A stretch of 64,000 nt of DNA from Mycolicibacter heraklionensis (GCA_001673575.1 LZME01000030.1:1-64000); one strand, 5' to 3'; shown: positions 41,838 through 52,489, counted from the stretch's first letter. Notes: generated by a model not told the origin, from the letters alone. Translations and numbers: made by a program.

Positions 41838-42290
41838 ATGCGCATCACCACGACTTCTGGCCCTGCTCTCGCGGCGGTCCCAGCTTCGCCTCTCCTCCGT
41901 CGAGGCTCGCTGAACCGCCTGGCGCTCGGCGCGGCAGCCCTCGGCATCCTCGGGGCGGTGGCCGCATCCACGCTGACGGCCAGCAACCCGGCCGACGCCG
42001 CACCCGGAGCCTGCACGGCCGCCGGGCTCGCCAACACTGCCAGTGGCGTGCTGAGCCAGGCCGGCGGATTCCTCAATGACCACCCCGAGACCAACGACGT
42101 GCTGACCTCGGCGGCCACCATGCCGGCGGACCAGGCCAAGTCTTCGGTGCAGGGCTACTTCATCGGCCACCTCGACCAGCTGGCCACCCTGCAGGGCATC
42201 GCCCAGCCGCTCACCGACCTGAAGAGCCAGTGCGGCATCGCGGTCTCTCCGACCCAGCTGGCCACCCTGCTGGAGACCGTTAGCAAGTAG
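41838..42290 (+). CDS. Secreted haemophore-like protein (Rv0203-type haem-binding fold)
   Basis: A 150-residue exported protein. A hydrophobic segment (about 28-50) ends near NPADAAPGAC. The mature part has two cysteines, Cys59 and Cys132, placed to form one disulfide around a small helical domain (FLNDHPETNDVLTSA, VQGYFIGHLDQLATLQGIAQPL). This pattern matches the mycobacterial haem-binding/haemophore-related family. The N-terminus before the hydrophobic stretch is long, so the start could be further in. It lies 45 nt after aspB. Haem binding is inferred from family resemblance. Confidence 0.72.
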   Translation: MRITTTSGPALAAVPASPLLRRGSLNRLALGAAALGILGAVAASTLTASNPADAAPGACTAAGLANTASGVLSQAGGFLNDHPETNDVLTSAATMPADQAKSSVQGYFIGHLDQLATLQGIAQPLTDLKSQCGIAVSPTQLATLLETVSK

Positions 42291-42299
42291 GTCGCCGCC

Positions 42300-43568
42300 T
42301 TGGCCCTGGCGATCAATGACCAGGAACGGGCCGCGCTGGCGCAGGCGGCCGGTTTCGGGCTGTTCGCCGCGATCACCGGACGCCGGTCGCGGCGGTTCCC
42401 CGTGGGCGGCACCATTCCGGCCGGCGCGCTGGCCTACACCAGCCGCCGTCCGGTGCAGCCGTTGTCCGAGGTCGAACGGGCGCTGCTGCTGTCGCTGATG
42501 GCCGGCACCACCGGTTGGCACGACGGTATCGCGCACCATCCCGGGTACGCCCCGGCGCTGCCGAACTATCCCGGGAGCGCCACCGGGCGGGCCATGCCGT
42601 CGGCGGCGGGATTTCACACCAGTCAGTTGTTCTTCACCGACGACACCGGCTGCTACCTGCTGCCCACTCGCGACCAGCCGCACCAACCGTTCGAGACCGT
42701 CGAACAGTGGATCAGCCACACCGCCGATTCCTATGTGCGCCTCTCGGATTCGCGCCTGCAGCTGCCCGCCGAAGAGCCCTACATGGAGGGTCACAACACC
42801 TGGATCGGCAATCACCCGGGCAGTCTGCTGGCCTTCAACGTGGCAGACCTAGCCGAACACCTGCTGGAGAATCTGTGGTTCTTCGCGGCCAACGGCTATC
42901 CGATCACCGATGACATCAACGGCCGCGATATCCCCGGCGTGCAAGCCTTCTCCGGTTTGGCGCACGCCGACGACCCGATTCCACTGTCCTTCGTGGAGCA
43001 GTACACCCTGACCGAGGCCAGCGCCGAGCTGTCCATCGCGGCCCACAATGGAGCGCTCGGCTTGCAGGCAATGGGTTTGGGCGGCTGGATCTTCGACGGC
43101 CTGGACCGGTTGTCGGTGCTGGGCGGCTCCGGCGACCCGCGGGCCCCCGGACTGGGATTCGTGGCCGACACCGACCCGCGCTGGCCGTTCCCGAATGTCA
43201 CTGGGTTACCCGGCTACTTCGAGACGCTGTCTCCCCCGCATGTCGCGTCGGTCGCCGAAGGCGTGCGCAAGCTGGTGGCCCGAAAGTTCGGACCGGGCGG
43301 GCCGTCGCACCCCGACACCCCGGGGCCGTGGTCGGACAGCGCGGCAGTGCGCGGTTCGGCACTGGCGGCGGACGGCATCGCCGAACTGGTCACCTGCGAG
43401 GCGTCCTACATCTACGACACCTTCGGCAAGCTGCCGGGCACCGTCCCGACCGTGCACGTGCTGATGTACCTGCAGGCCCAGCACCTGGACACCGACTTCT
43501 ACGACGAGTTCTATGGCCCGGGAGCGTATCTGCGCACGCACGCCGAGCACCAGCGATGCTGGCACTGA
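42300..43568 (+). CDS. Conserved-looking protein of unknown function
   Basis: A 422-residue protein I do not recognise with confidence. It opens with a TTG start (42300) nine bases after the haemophore stop. Segments such as TSRRPVQPLSEVERALLLSLMAGTTGW and TEASAELSIAAHNGALGLQAMGLGGWIFDGL faintly recall nitroreductase-fold helices, and it is rich in Trp, His and Tyr. No signal peptide or membrane segment is seen. Codon use matches the neighbours, so it is a real gene. It replaces the nat gene region of M. tuberculosis. A flavin enzyme is one possibility; this is weak. Confidence 0.75.
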   Translation: MALAINDQERAALAQAAGFGLFAAITGRRSRRFPVGGTIPAGALAYTSRRPVQPLSEVERALLLSLMAGTTGWHDGIAHHPGYAPALPNYPGSATGRAMPSAAGFHTSQLFFTDDTGCYLLPTRDQPHQPFETVEQWISHTADSYVRLSDSRLQLPAEEPYMEGHNTWIGNHPGSLLAFNVADLAEHLLENLWFFAANGYPITDDINGRDIPGVQAFSGLAHADDPIPLSFVEQYTLTEASAELSIAAHNGALGLQAMGLGGWIFDGLDRLSVLGGSGDPRAPGLGFVADTDPRWPFPNVTGLPGYFETLSPPHVASVAEGVRKLVARKFGPGGPSHPDTPGPWSDSAAVRGSALAADGIAELVTCEASYIYDTFGKLPGTVPTVHVLMYLQAQHLDTDFYDEFYGPGAYLRTHAEHQRCWH

Positions 43569-43573
43569 CGCCC

Positions 43574-43631
43574 GCGAGTGCGGATCTCACGACGCGACAC
43601 GCCGCGTCGGCGTCGCCGGATTCACACTCGC
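43574..43631 (+). repeat. Solo hairpin repeat of the unit-B type
   Basis: A 58-nt dyad with 22-base arms (43574-43595 and 43610-43631) pairing at 17 positions. The core CTCACGACGCGACAC and the CGCGTCGGCGTCG following it match the unit-B hairpins, in the same orientation. No DUF559 gene is attached. It fills the gap between the convergent genes ending at 43568 and 43641 and may act as a terminator. Confidence 0.8.
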
Positions 43632-43640
43632 AGCGAGAAA

Positions 43641-44210
43641 TTACAGCCAGGTGTCGTCGGTGGTGGCGGTGAGGAACGCCTCCAGGTCGTCGCGCCAGTG
43701 CGCCGGAGTGGTCTTGTCCGGCTCGATACCGGTGTAGTCGCCGCGATAGAACAGCAGCGGCCGCGGCTTCACCTCCGGGACATCCGACAGCGACTGCACC
43801 GCACCGAACACCACGAAGTGGTCGCCGCCGTCGTGCACCGAGGCCACCGTGCAGTCGATGTGGGCCAGGGACCCAGCCAGGATCGGCGACCCCAGCGGGG
43901 ACGGGTTCCAATCCACACCGGCGAACTTGTCTGGTTCTCGCGAGCCGAAGCGGGCGCAGACGTCCTTCTGCTCCTCGGCCAAGATGTTGACGCAGAACTT
44001 TCCGCTGGATTCGATGGCCTGCCAGGACCGCGACTGCTTGGTCGGGCAGAACAGCACCAGCGGCGGGTCCAGCGACAGCGCGGCGAACGACTGACAGGCA
44101 AAGCCGACCGGCACATCCTCATCCACGGTGGTGATGATCGTGATGCCGGTGCAGAACTGACCGAGTACGTTGCGGAACGCACGCGGGTCGATCGAGAGGT
44201 CGTCAGTCAC
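43641..44210 (-). CDS. hsaB: Flavin reductase component HsaB
   Basis: A 189-residue flavin reductase-like split-barrel protein: FRNVLGQFCTGITIITTVDEDVPVGFACQSFAALSLDPPLVLFCP is the FMN/FAD-binding start, with GDHFVVFGAVQSL late in the protein. HsaB supplies reduced flavin to HsaA for hydroxylation of 3-HSA. It is the last gene of hsaA-hsaC-hsaB, two bases after hsaC. It corresponds to Rv3567c. The nat gene that is next in M. tuberculosis is not here. Confidence 0.94.
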   Translation of the reverse strand: MTDDLSIDPRAFRNVLGQFCTGITIITTVDEDVPVGFACQSFAALSLDPPLVLFCPTKQSRSWQAIESSGKFCVNILAEEQKDVCARFGSREPDKFAGVDWNPSPLGSPILAGSLAHIDCTVASVHDGGDHFVVFGAVQSLSDVPEVKPRPLLFYRGDYTGIEPDKTTPAHWRDDLEAFLTATTDDTWL

Positions 44211-44212
44211 TG

Positions 44213-45127
<915 letters not shown>

Positions 45128-46318
45128 TCAGACCATGGTGTCGCCGGGCGGCAACCCGAACTCGTGGTTACCGAAGATCATGTATGCGCGCTCCGGGTCG
45201 TTAGCGGCGTGCACCCGACCCGCATGCGCGTCACGCCAGAACCGCTGCACCGGAGCGTCGTTGGACAGCGCGGTGGCACCGGCCGCCTCGAAGAGCCGGT
45301 CGATGGAGGCGATGGCCCGGCCGGTGGCACGGACCTGGTCACGCCGAGCGCGGGCCCGCAGCTCGAACGGGATCTCCTGGCCGGCGGACAGCAGCGCGTA
45401 CTCGTCGCCGACGTTGCCGATCAGCTGACGCCAGCCGGCGTCGATGTCACTGGCGGCCTCGGCGATCCGGACCTTGGCGAACGGGTCGTCCTTGGCCTTC
45501 TCGCCGGCGAACGCCGCACGCACCCGCTTGCCCTGGTGCTCGACGTGTGCCTCGTAGGCGCCGTAGGCCATGCCCATGATCGGCGTCGAGATGGTGGTGG
45601 GGTGAATGGTGCCCCACGGCATCTTGTAGACCGGCGCGGTGTTGGTCTGGTAGCCGCCGGCGGTGCCGTCGTTCATCGCCCGGTAGGACAAGAAACGGTG
45701 CCGCGGCACGAAGGCGTCCTTGACCACGACGGTGTTGCTGCCGGTGCCGCGCAGGCCCACCACGTGCCAGACGTCGTCGATGCGGTAGTCGGAGATCGGG
45801 ATCAGGAAGCTGCCGAAGTCGACCGGCTTGCCGTCCTTGATCACTGGACCGCCCAGGAACGCCCAGGTGGCGTGGTCACAGCCCGACGACCAGTTCCACG
45901 AACCGTTGACGATGTAGCCGTCGGCGGTCTCGGTGACGACACCGGCTCCCATCGGCGCGTAGGACGAGGAGATCCGGACGTTGGTGTCCTCACCCCAGAC
46001 GTCTTCCTGGGCCTGCTGGTCGAACAACGCCAGGTGCCAGTTGTGCACGCCGATGATGCCGGCCACCCAACCGGTGGAACCGCAGGCGCTGGCCAGCCGG
46101 CGCACCGCCTCGTAGAAGAGGGTCGGGTCGCACTGGAGGCCGCCCCACTGCTCGGGCTGCAGCAGCCGGAAGAAACCGATGTCCTCGAGCGCCTTGACGT
46201 TGGCGTCGGGCAGCTTGCGCAGGTCTTCGGTCTCCTGGGCGCGTTCGCGCAACTGCGGCAGAAGCTCGTCGATGGCGGCCAACACCGACTGCGCGTCACG
46301 CTGTTGAATGGACGTCAC
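45128..46318 (-). CDS. hsaA: 3-HSA hydroxylase oxygenase HsaA
   Basis: A 396-residue flavin-dependent monooxygenase of the acyl-CoA-dehydrogenase fold. Segments include LRKLPDANVKALEDIGFFRLLQPEQWGG, NGSWNWSSGCDHATWAFLGG and WRDAHAGRVHAANDPERAYMIFG. With reduced flavin from HsaB it hydroxylates 3-HSA to the catechol 3,4-DHSA. It is the first gene of the leftward operon and faces kshB across a region with two KstR-type sites. It corresponds to Rv3570c. Confidence 0.95.
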   Translation of the reverse strand: MTSIQQRDAQSVLAAIDELLPQLRERAQETEDLRKLPDANVKALEDIGFFRLLQPEQWGGLQCDPTLFYEAVRRLASACGSTGWVAGIIGVHNWHLALFDQQAQEDVWGEDTNVRISSSYAPMGAGVVTETADGYIVNGSWNWSSGCDHATWAFLGGPVIKDGKPVDFGSFLIPISDYRIDDVWHVVGLRGTGSNTVVVKDAFVPRHRFLSYRAMNDGTAGGYQTNTAPVYKMPWGTIHPTTISTPIMGMAYGAYEAHVEHQGKRVRAAFAGEKAKDDPFAKVRIAEAASDIDAGWRQLIGNVGDEYALLSAGQEIPFELRARARRDQVRATGRAIASIDRLFEAAGATALSNDAPVQRFWRDAHAGRVHAANDPERAYMIFGNHEFGLPPGDTMV

Positions 46319-46382
46319 TAGATTGCCTCCCAGAAGTGAACAGGTTCTTCCGGCCCGTTTTCCAACCAGCCTAGAGTGAGAT

Positions 46383-46396
46383 TAGAACACGTTCCG
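46383..46396. promoter_or_regulatory. Near-consensus KstR site upstream of hsaA
   Basis: TAGAACACGTTCCG matches TNNAACNNGTTNNA at all but the last fixed base. It lies 65 nt upstream of hsaA and probably serves that operon, while the second site at 46451 is beside kshB. Confidence 0.65.
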
Positions 46397-46450
46397 TTTT
46401 GTGTCGAGCGGGGTGTTCCTGCAGTTGGTAGCAATACCGGACCACTTTTC

Positions 46451-46464
46451 TGTAACCTGTTCTA
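46451..46464. promoter_or_regulatory. KstR operator at the kshB start
   Basis: TGTAACCTGTTCTA is an exact match to the KstR consensus and ends three bases before the kshB ATG. The spacing resembles that at kstD and fadA5, suggesting that a short or absent leader is a common feature of these promoters. Confidence 0.78.
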
Positions 46465-46467
46465 GTT

Positions 46468-47580
46468 ATGACCGAAGATGAAGGGCGGCCCGTGACGGAG
46501 ACCATTCCGGACGAACCACTCGGTGCTCACGTGCTGGAACTGCAGATCACGCAAGTCGTCACCGAGACCGACGACGCACGCTCACTCGTGTTCGGCGTGC
46601 CAGACGGGCCGGACGACCCGGAGATCCCCGAGCAGCGGTTGAAGTACTCGCCGGGCCAGTTCCTGACGCTGCGAATCCCCAGTGACCAGACCGGCTCGGT
46701 GGCGCGTTGCTACTCGCTGTGCAGTTCGCCGTTTACCGATAACTCGCTGGCGGTCACGGTCAAGCGGACCGCCGATGGCTACGCGTCGAACTGGCTGTGC
46801 GACAACGCCCACCCCGGCATGCGCATCCACGTGCTGGCGCCCTCGGGCACCTTCGTGCCGAAGTCCCTCGACACCGACTTTCTGCTGCTGGCCGCCGGCA
46901 GCGGGATCACCCCGATGATGGCGATCTGCAAGTCGGCGCTGTCGCAGGGCAGCGGCAAGGTGGTCCTGGTCTACGCCAACCGCGATGAGCGGTCGGTGAT
47001 CTTCGGTGCCGCGCTGCGCGAGCTGGTCGACAAGTACCCCGACCGGCTGACGGTCGTGCACTGGTTGGAGTCGGTCCAGGGCCTGCCGAGCCGCGCCGCG
47101 TTGGCCCAGCTGGCCGCCCCCTACACCGACCGCCAGGTCTTCATCTGCGGCCCCGGCCCGTTCATGCAGGCCGCCCGCGAAGCCCTGGATGCCTGCAAGG
47201 TGCCGGCCGAGCAGGTCCACCTCGAGGTGTTCAAGTCGCTGGACAGCGACCCGTTCGCCGCGGTCAAGATCGCCGACGCCCCCGAAGGCGAGCAGGCAGC
47301 CGCGCCGGCCACCGTCGTCGTCGAGCTGGACGGCGAGAAGCATGAGCTGGAGTGGCCGCGGCACGTCAAGCTGCTCGATCTGCTGCTCGACAAGGGTCTT
47401 GACGCCCCGTTCTCCTGCCGAGAGGGGCACTGCGGCGCCTGCGCCTGCGAGCTGAAGAAGGGCAAGGTCACCATGGAGATCAACGATGTCCTGGAGCCCC
47501 AGGACCTGGCCGAAGGGCTGATCTTGGCGTGCCAAGCCCATCCCGAGACCGATTCGGTGGAAGTGACCTACGACGAGTGA
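46468..47580 (+). CDS. kshB: 3-ketosteroid 9-alpha-hydroxylase reductase KshB
   Basis: A 370-residue class IA ferredoxin reductase. The FAD-binding motif is RCYSLCS (80-86), the NAD site is near AAGSGITPMMAI (142-153) and CGPGPFM, and a C-terminal plant-type [2Fe-2S] domain has Cys317, Cys322, Cys325 and Cys355. KshB passes electrons from NADH to the oxygenase KshA, which is not in this window. It corresponds to Rv3571. Divergent from hsaA and KstR-linked. Confidence 0.95.
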   Translation: MTEDEGRPVTETIPDEPLGAHVLELQITQVVTETDDARSLVFGVPDGPDDPEIPEQRLKYSPGQFLTLRIPSDQTGSVARCYSLCSSPFTDNSLAVTVKRTADGYASNWLCDNAHPGMRIHVLAPSGTFVPKSLDTDFLLLAAGSGITPMMAICKSALSQGSGKVVLVYANRDERSVIFGAALRELVDKYPDRLTVVHWLESVQGLPSRAALAQLAAPYTDRQVFICGPGPFMQAAREALDACKVPAEQVHLEVFKSLDSDPFAAVKIADAPEGEQAAAPATVVVELDGEKHELEWPRHVKLLDLLLDKGLDAPFSCREGHCGACACELKKGKVTMEINDVLEPQDLAEGLILACQAHPETDSVEVTYDE

Positions 47581-47603
47581 TGTCCGGTCTAAGTTGGTGC
47601 GAC

Positions 47604-48161
47604 ATGAAGCGGTTGCTGATGATCCCGGCAGGCTTGACGTTGTTGGCGGCGCTGATCCCGGCCGCGACCGCGTCGGCGGCCAGTGACACCAAGACCACGT
47701 TGTTCCCGGTGAATGAGGCCGACCAACTGCAGACTCACAGCTGGGTCGACTGCAGCGCTCCGCCGCTGTGCCGGTTCACCGTCGGGGTGCAGTTGCAGAC
47801 GCCCGGGGGCCTGACCGGGTTCCCGCCGGATCTGTGGGCCCGCCAGAGCACCGAGATCCGCTCGTCGAAGCGCACCGCCTATCTGGATGTGCACACCGAC
47901 GGCGGTGAGGGTTGGTTCAAGGACCGCGGCGGCCCGGGCACCAAGGTGTTCAAGGACGGCACCGGCGCGGTGATCCAGTCGATGTACTACGGCGAGGGCC
48001 CGCCGGAGAAATACCAGACCAACGGCAGCATCGACGTCCTGGAATACTCCACCGGCCGTCCCAAGACCGACGCCAACGTGATCGTCTGCACCCACGTGCA
48101 AGTGGTCTACGCCGGGGTCAACCTGACCACGCCGTCCACCTGCGCCCAGACGGTGTTCTGA
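47604..48161 (+). CDS. Exported protein of unknown function, Rv3572 type
   Basis: A 185-residue protein with a clear signal peptide (MKRLLMIPAGLTLLAALIPA, cut near ATASA) and a mature domain with four cysteines (CSAPPLCRF, VIVCTHVQV, STCAQTVF). The start ATG 47604 begins the signal peptide; a second ATG at 47580 overlaps the kshB stop and would add eight residues. Disulfides are likely in the cell envelope. It follows kshB as Rv3572 does. No function is recognised. Confidence 0.82.
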   Translation: MKRLLMIPAGLTLLAALIPAATASAASDTKTTLFPVNEADQLQTHSWVDCSAPPLCRFTVGVQLQTPGGLTGFPPDLWARQSTEIRSSKRTAYLDVHTDGGEGWFKDRGGPGTKVFKDGTGAVIQSMYYGEGPPEKYQTNGSIDVLEYSTGRPKTDANVIVCTHVQVVYAGVNLTTPSTCAQTVF

Positions 48162-48170
48162 CCGAAGCAC

Positions 48171-51100
48171 TCAGTACACGTCGCGCTGATAGCGACCGGC
48201 GGACGACAGCGCGCGCACATGGGCTCTCGCGGCGTCGCGCGCGAGCAGCCCATGTCGCGCGACGATGTCGCAGATCGCGCGGTCCACTTCCTTGGCCATC
48301 TGGCTGGCATCGCCGCACACGTACAGGTGTGCGCCGTCCTGCAACCACTCCCACACTTCGGCTCCGCGCGCGCGAAGCAGGTCTTGTACGTAGACCTTCT
48401 CGGGCTGATCGCGGGAGAACGCCAGATCGAGTTCGGTAAGAAAGCCGCTGGCGTGCATGTCCCTGAGCTCGTCGCGGTAGTAGAAATCGGTGGCGGCATT
48501 GCGTTCGCCGAAGAACAACCAGTTGCGCCCGCGATGCCCGAGCACGCGGCGCTGCTGCAGGAAGCTGCGGAACGGTGCGACGCCGGTACCCGGCCCGATC
48601 ATGATCATCGGGGCGTCGGGGTCCGCCGGCGGCCGGAAATGGTTGGTGGGTTGTACGAATATGCCGATCTCGGCATCGTCGCTGCGGTCCGCCAGATATG
48701 TCGAGCACACGCCGCCGCGCGGCACCCCCCGACACTCGTAGCGCACCGCACCTACCGTCACGTGCACCTCGCCGGGGTTGTCGACGCATGCCGACGAAAT
48801 CGAGTACATCCGCGGTGTCAGCGGTTTGAGCACGCCAAGCCAGTCGTCGACGGTGGCCCGGATCGGGATTGCGGCCAGCACATCCACTGACTGACGACCC
48901 CACATCCAATCCGATAGCGCAGCCTTGTTCTCCGGCCGCAACAGTTCGACGAGCTCGTGATCTTGGCTGCGCTGCGCCACGAACCGCAGCAAATCACCGG
49001 TGATACGGGCGATTTCGAATCGCTCGACCAGCGCCTGGCGCAACGGCATCGAACCGTGTTCGGCGAGCTCGACGACGTGCATGCCGTCGAGGCCGGTCAC
49101 CGTCAGCCACTCGTCCACCAGCGCGGCGCTGTTGCGTGGCCACACCCCGAGTGCATCACCGGCCTGATAGCTCAGCGTCGCTTCGGGAAGCGCGAACACC
49201 AGCTGCCGTACCTCCTTCGTCGAACCCGGGCCGCTGAGCACGGTGTTACGCACCAGCCTGGTGCGCAGCGGGTTCTTCCTGCTGTAGCGACCCGGTTGGA
49301 TCGACGAGCGGGCCGCGACGGGGGCCGCCGCAACCTCTGCCACAGCCGGAGTCGGCACGGCGCTTAGTGCCCCGCGCAGCGTTGCGAACCATTCGTCGAC
49401 GGCGTCGTCGTAATCGGGCTCGCAGTCGACACGGTCCAGGATTCGGGTAGCGCCGAGTTCGGCCAGCCGGGTGTCGAGTTTGCGCCCGTAACCACAGAAG
49501 TCGTCGTAGTTGGAGTCGCCCAGCGCCAACACGGCGTAGCGGGTGTCGGTCAGTTGTGGTGTGCCGTCGGCGGACAACTCCTCCCATAGAACGGCGCCGT
49601 TGTCGGGCGGGTCACCGTCACCAGTGGTGCTGGAGACCACGATCAGCTGCCGGGTTTCCGACAGGCCGGTCACCGCGAAGTCGTTCATCGTGTGCAACGC
49701 AACCGGCAGTCCGGCCTCGCCGAGGTGGGCCGCGCAGCGGGCGGCCACTTCTTCGGCATTGCCGGTCTGCGAGGCCCACAGCACCACGATTGGCTCTGGG
49801 CGCGCTCCATCGTCCTGAGGCCGGGTCGACTGCGAGGGAGTCGCCGGCGTGGGGTGCCGGGAGTACAGCCCGGCCAGCAGGCCGTCCACCCACATTCGGG
49901 TGGCCGGCTCCAGCGGGGCATTGGCCGGCACCGTCGGCACACCGGTTGCGCTGCGCCCTGCCTCGGTGCGAAGTGCGGTGAGCAATCCACTCAAGTAGAT
50001 GCGCTCCATGGGAGCAAATGAGGGCACGGTAGTCACGGATTCCCCGCTGAGCCCGAATAATTCGATAAGGGTGTCCACCTGGTCCAAGCTGACCCCGCCG
50101 GCCTGCGGCGTCTCGGGCGTTTCCAGTTCGAGCGGCGATTCGACCACCACCTTGGCCAAGGTCACCGCGCACGCCTTGTACTCGGGCTGTTGCGATGTCG
50201 GGTCGACGGCGTCATTGGTGACGGCGTTGATCGACAGGTACTCACCGAACGCGTCGTTCCAGTGGAACGGTGCGAAGCAGTTCCCCGGACGCACCCGGTC
50301 GGTGACCACCGCCGGCAGCACCGCCCGGCCCCGGCGCGAGGCGATCTCCACCGGGTCGTCGTCGACGATGCCCAGCCCGGCCGCATCGTCGGGGTGGATC
50401 TCCACGAACGGGCCCGGATTGAGCTTGTTGAGCTTGGCTACCTTTCCGGTCTTGGTCATGGTGTGCCACTGATGCGGTAGCCGCCCGGTGTTGAGCAGGA
50501 ACGGATAGTCGTCATCGGGCATCTCGTCGGGCAGCAGGTGCGGGCGGGCGAAGAAGACCGCTCGGCCAGACTCGGTCGCGAACGCCAACCGCGGCACGCT
50601 GCCGTCCTCGCGAACCAGTTGCGTCTGACTGGCCCCGTCGTTGAGGTAGCGGATGGGGTGGCGGTTCTGCGTGCTCTCCGGCGGGCACGGCCACTGGATC
50701 GGTGTCTTACGCAATCGCTCGTAGGTGATGCCGCGCAGGTCGTAGCCGGTCTTGGGATTGGCGAATCTCTTGATCTCCTCGAACACGTCTTCGGCGCTCG
50801 AGTAGTCGAACGCCTTGGCGTATCCCATTTCTGCCGCGACGCGGGCGATGATCTGCCAGTCCGGCAGCGATTGGCCTACCGGGTCGAGCGCCTGTTGAAA
50901 GAGCGTGAGGTTGCGCTCCGAGTTGACCATCACTCCGTCGCACTCGCTCCACAGCGCCGCCGGCAGCAGCACGTCGGCGTAGGCGCTGGTCTCGGTCTCG
51001 GCGAACGCATCCTGAGCGATCACCAGCTCGGTCCGTTCCAGCCCTTCCAGCACGGTTCTCCGATTCGCCACTGTCGCAACCGGATTGGTGCAGATGATCC

Positions 51101-52334
51101 AGCACGCCTTGATCTGGCCATCGGCCATCCGAGAGAACATGTCGATGGTGCCGGCGCCCACCTCGGTGCGCAGGGAGCCGCGCGGGATACCCCAGATGTC
51201 CTCGACGAATGCGCGGTCCTCGGCGCAGACGACGCTGCGCTGGCCAGGCAGGCCCGGACCCATATAGCCCATCTCCCGGCCACCCATCGCATTGGGTTGG
51301 CCGGTCAGGGAGAACGGTCCACTGCCGGTCTTGCAGATGGCCCCGGTGGCCAGGTGCAGGTTGCAGATGGCGTTGGTGTTCCAGGTTCCGTGGGTGCTTT
51401 GGTTGAGTCCCATTGTCCAGCAGCTCATCCAGTTGCCCGCCTCGCCGATCCATGCTGCGGCAGTGCGAATGTCGACTTCGGGTATTCCGGTGAGCTCAGC
51501 CACCGCCGCCGGCGTGAATTGCTCAAGGAAGCTGGGCATGACCTCCCAGCCCTGCGTGTATTCGGCGATGAACTCGTCGTCGGTGTGGCCATTCGCGACG
51601 ATCAGATGCAACAGACCGTTGAGCAGCGCCAGATCGGTTCCGGGCGCGATCTGCAAGAACAGATCGGCCTTCTCCGCGGTAGCACTGCGGCGTGGATCAA
51701 CGACGATCAGCTTGGCGCCGGCCTTGACGCGGTCCATCATCCGCAGGAACAGAATCGGGTGGCAGTCAGCCATATTCGCGCCGATCACGAAGAACACGTC
51801 GGCGTGATCGAAGTCCTGATAGGAGCCGGGCGGACCGTCGGCGCCGAGTGACTGTTTGTAGCCGCTGCCCGCGCTGGCCATACACAGCCGCGAGTTGGAC
51901 TCGATCTGGTTGGTGCCGATAAAGCCCTTGGCGAGCTTGTTCGCCAGGTATTGCGCCTCGGTGGACATCTGCCCGGAGACGTAGAGCGCTACGGCGTCCG
52001 GCCCGTGCTCGTCGATGATCGCCCGCAGCCGGCTGGCGCAGTGGGTGATGGCGGTATCGATGTCAGTGGGTTCGACGGGCTCGTCGCGGCCGGGCCGCAT
52101 GAATGCCGACTCCATTCGGCCGGGCGCGGCAAGCAGATCCGCGGTGGTGGCGCCCTTGGTGCACACCCGCCCGAAGTTGGTCGGATGGGACTGGTCACCG
52201 ATGGATTTGGCTACCCGGCGGCGCCCGGTGGCCGCATCGGTTTCGACCTGCAGCACCATGCCGCATCCGACCCCGCAGTAGGCACAGAGGGTGGCGACGG
52301 CCACTGGACGCTGGGAGTCGTCTTGCGCCGGCAT
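48171..52334 (-). CDS. Single-chain diflavin assimilatory nitrate reductase (NasN-type fusion)
   Basis: A 1,387-residue fusion. Residues about 10-740 are a molybdopterin oxidoreductase: [4Fe-4S] ligands Cys17, Cys20, Cys24 and Cys58, and Cys151 ([11 protein letters not shown]) as the likely Mo ligand. Residues about 845-990 are a flavodoxin domain ([16 protein letters not shown]). The rest is a CysJ/P450-reductase-like FAD/NADPH module ([47 protein letters not shown]). A diflavin monomeric nitrate reductase of this build (NasN) is known in M. smegmatis; M. tuberculosis lacks it. It should reduce nitrate to nitrite in the cytoplasm with NAD(P)H. It faces Rv3572-like gene convergently. No nitrite reductase or transporter gene is next to it. 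Confidence 0.9.
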   Translation of the reverse strand: MPAQDDSQRPVAVATLCAYCGVGCGMVLQVETDAATGRRRVAKSIGDQSHPTNFGRVCTKGATTADLLAAPGRMESAFMRPGRDEPVEPTDIDTAITHCASRLRAIIDEHGPDAVALYVSGQMSTEAQYLANKLAKGFIGTNQIESNSRLCMASAGSGYKQSLGADGPPGSYQDFDHADVFFVIGANMADCHPILFLRMMDRVKAGAKLIVVDPRRSATAEKADLFLQIAPGTDLALLNGLLHLIVANGHTDDEFIAEYTQGWEVMPSFLEQFTPAAVAELTGIPEVDIRTAAAWIGEAGNWMSCWTMGLNQSTHGTWNTNAICNLHLATGAICKTGSGPFSLTGQPNAMGGREMGYMGPGLPGQRSVVCAEDRAFVEDIWGIPRGSLRTEVGAGTIDMFSRMADGQIKACWIICTNPVATVANRRTVLEGLERTELVIAQDAFAETETSAYADVLLPAALWSECDGVMVNSERNLTLFQQALDPVGQSLPDWQIIARVAAEMGYAKAFDYSSAEDVFEEIKRFANPKTGYDLRGITYERLRKTPIQWPCPPESTQNRHPIRYLNDGASQTQLVREDGSVPRLAFATESGRAVFFARPHLLPDEMPDDDYPFLLNTGRLPHQWHTMTKTGKVAKLNKLNPGPFVEIHPDDAAGLGIVDDDPVEIASRRGRAVLPAVVTDRVRPGNCFAPFHWNDAFGEYLSINAVTNDAVDPTSQQPEYKACAVTLAKVVVESPLELETPETPQAGGVSLDQVDTLIELFGLSGESVTTVPSFAPMERIYLSGLLTALRTEAGRSATGVPTVPANAPLEPATRMWVDGLLAGLYSRHPTPATPSQSTRPQDDGARPEPIVVLWASQTGNAEEVAARCAAHLGEAGLPVALHTMNDFAVTGLSETRQLIVVSSTTGDGDPPDNGAVLWEELSADGTPQLTDTRYAVLALGDSNYDDFCGYGRKLDTRLAELGATRILDRVDCEPDYDDAVDEWFATLRGALSAVPTPAVAEVAAAPVAARSSIQPGRYSRKNPLRTRLVRNTVLSGPGSTKEVRQLVFALPEATLSYQAGDALGVWPRNSAALVDEWLTVTGLDGMHVVELAEHGSMPLRQALVERFEIARITGDLLRFVAQRSQDHELVELLRPENKAALSDWMWGRQSVDVLAAIPIRATVDDWLGVLKPLTPRMYSISSACVDNPGEVHVTVGAVRYECRGVPRGGVCSTYLADRSDDAEIGIFVQPTNHFRPPADPDAPMIMIGPGTGVAPFRSFLQQRRVLGHRGRNWLFFGERNAATDFYYRDELRDMHASGFLTELDLAFSRDQPEKVYVQDLLRARGAEVWEWLQDGAHLYVCGDASQMAKEVDRAICDIVARHGLLARDAARAHVRALSSAGRYQRDVY

Positions 52335-52397
52335 GGAAGGTCACCTCCTGCGGTTGCGGGCCTTGCCGCCACCCTGCCGCGCGCAGGTTTCAAGATC

Positions 52398-52413
52398 ATT
52401 TCGGGACCATTAC
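52398..52413 (-). promoter_or_regulatory. Weak candidate GlnR site upstream of the nitrate reductase
   Basis: On the coding strand of the nitrate reductase, GTAATGGTCCCGAAAT lies 64-79 nt upstream of the start. It fits the GTNAC-N6-GAAAC arrangement of actinobacterial GlnR boxes with the C changed in both halves. Nitrate assimilation genes are GlnR targets in mycobacteria, which supports the guess, but the match is imperfect. Confidence 0.3.
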
Positions 52414-52489
52414 CACGCGTTGCGATATTCCGGCAGGGCCACCGACCGTGCGTGATGCCGCCGTCAACCGCGAGAAACTGTCGCCTGAA

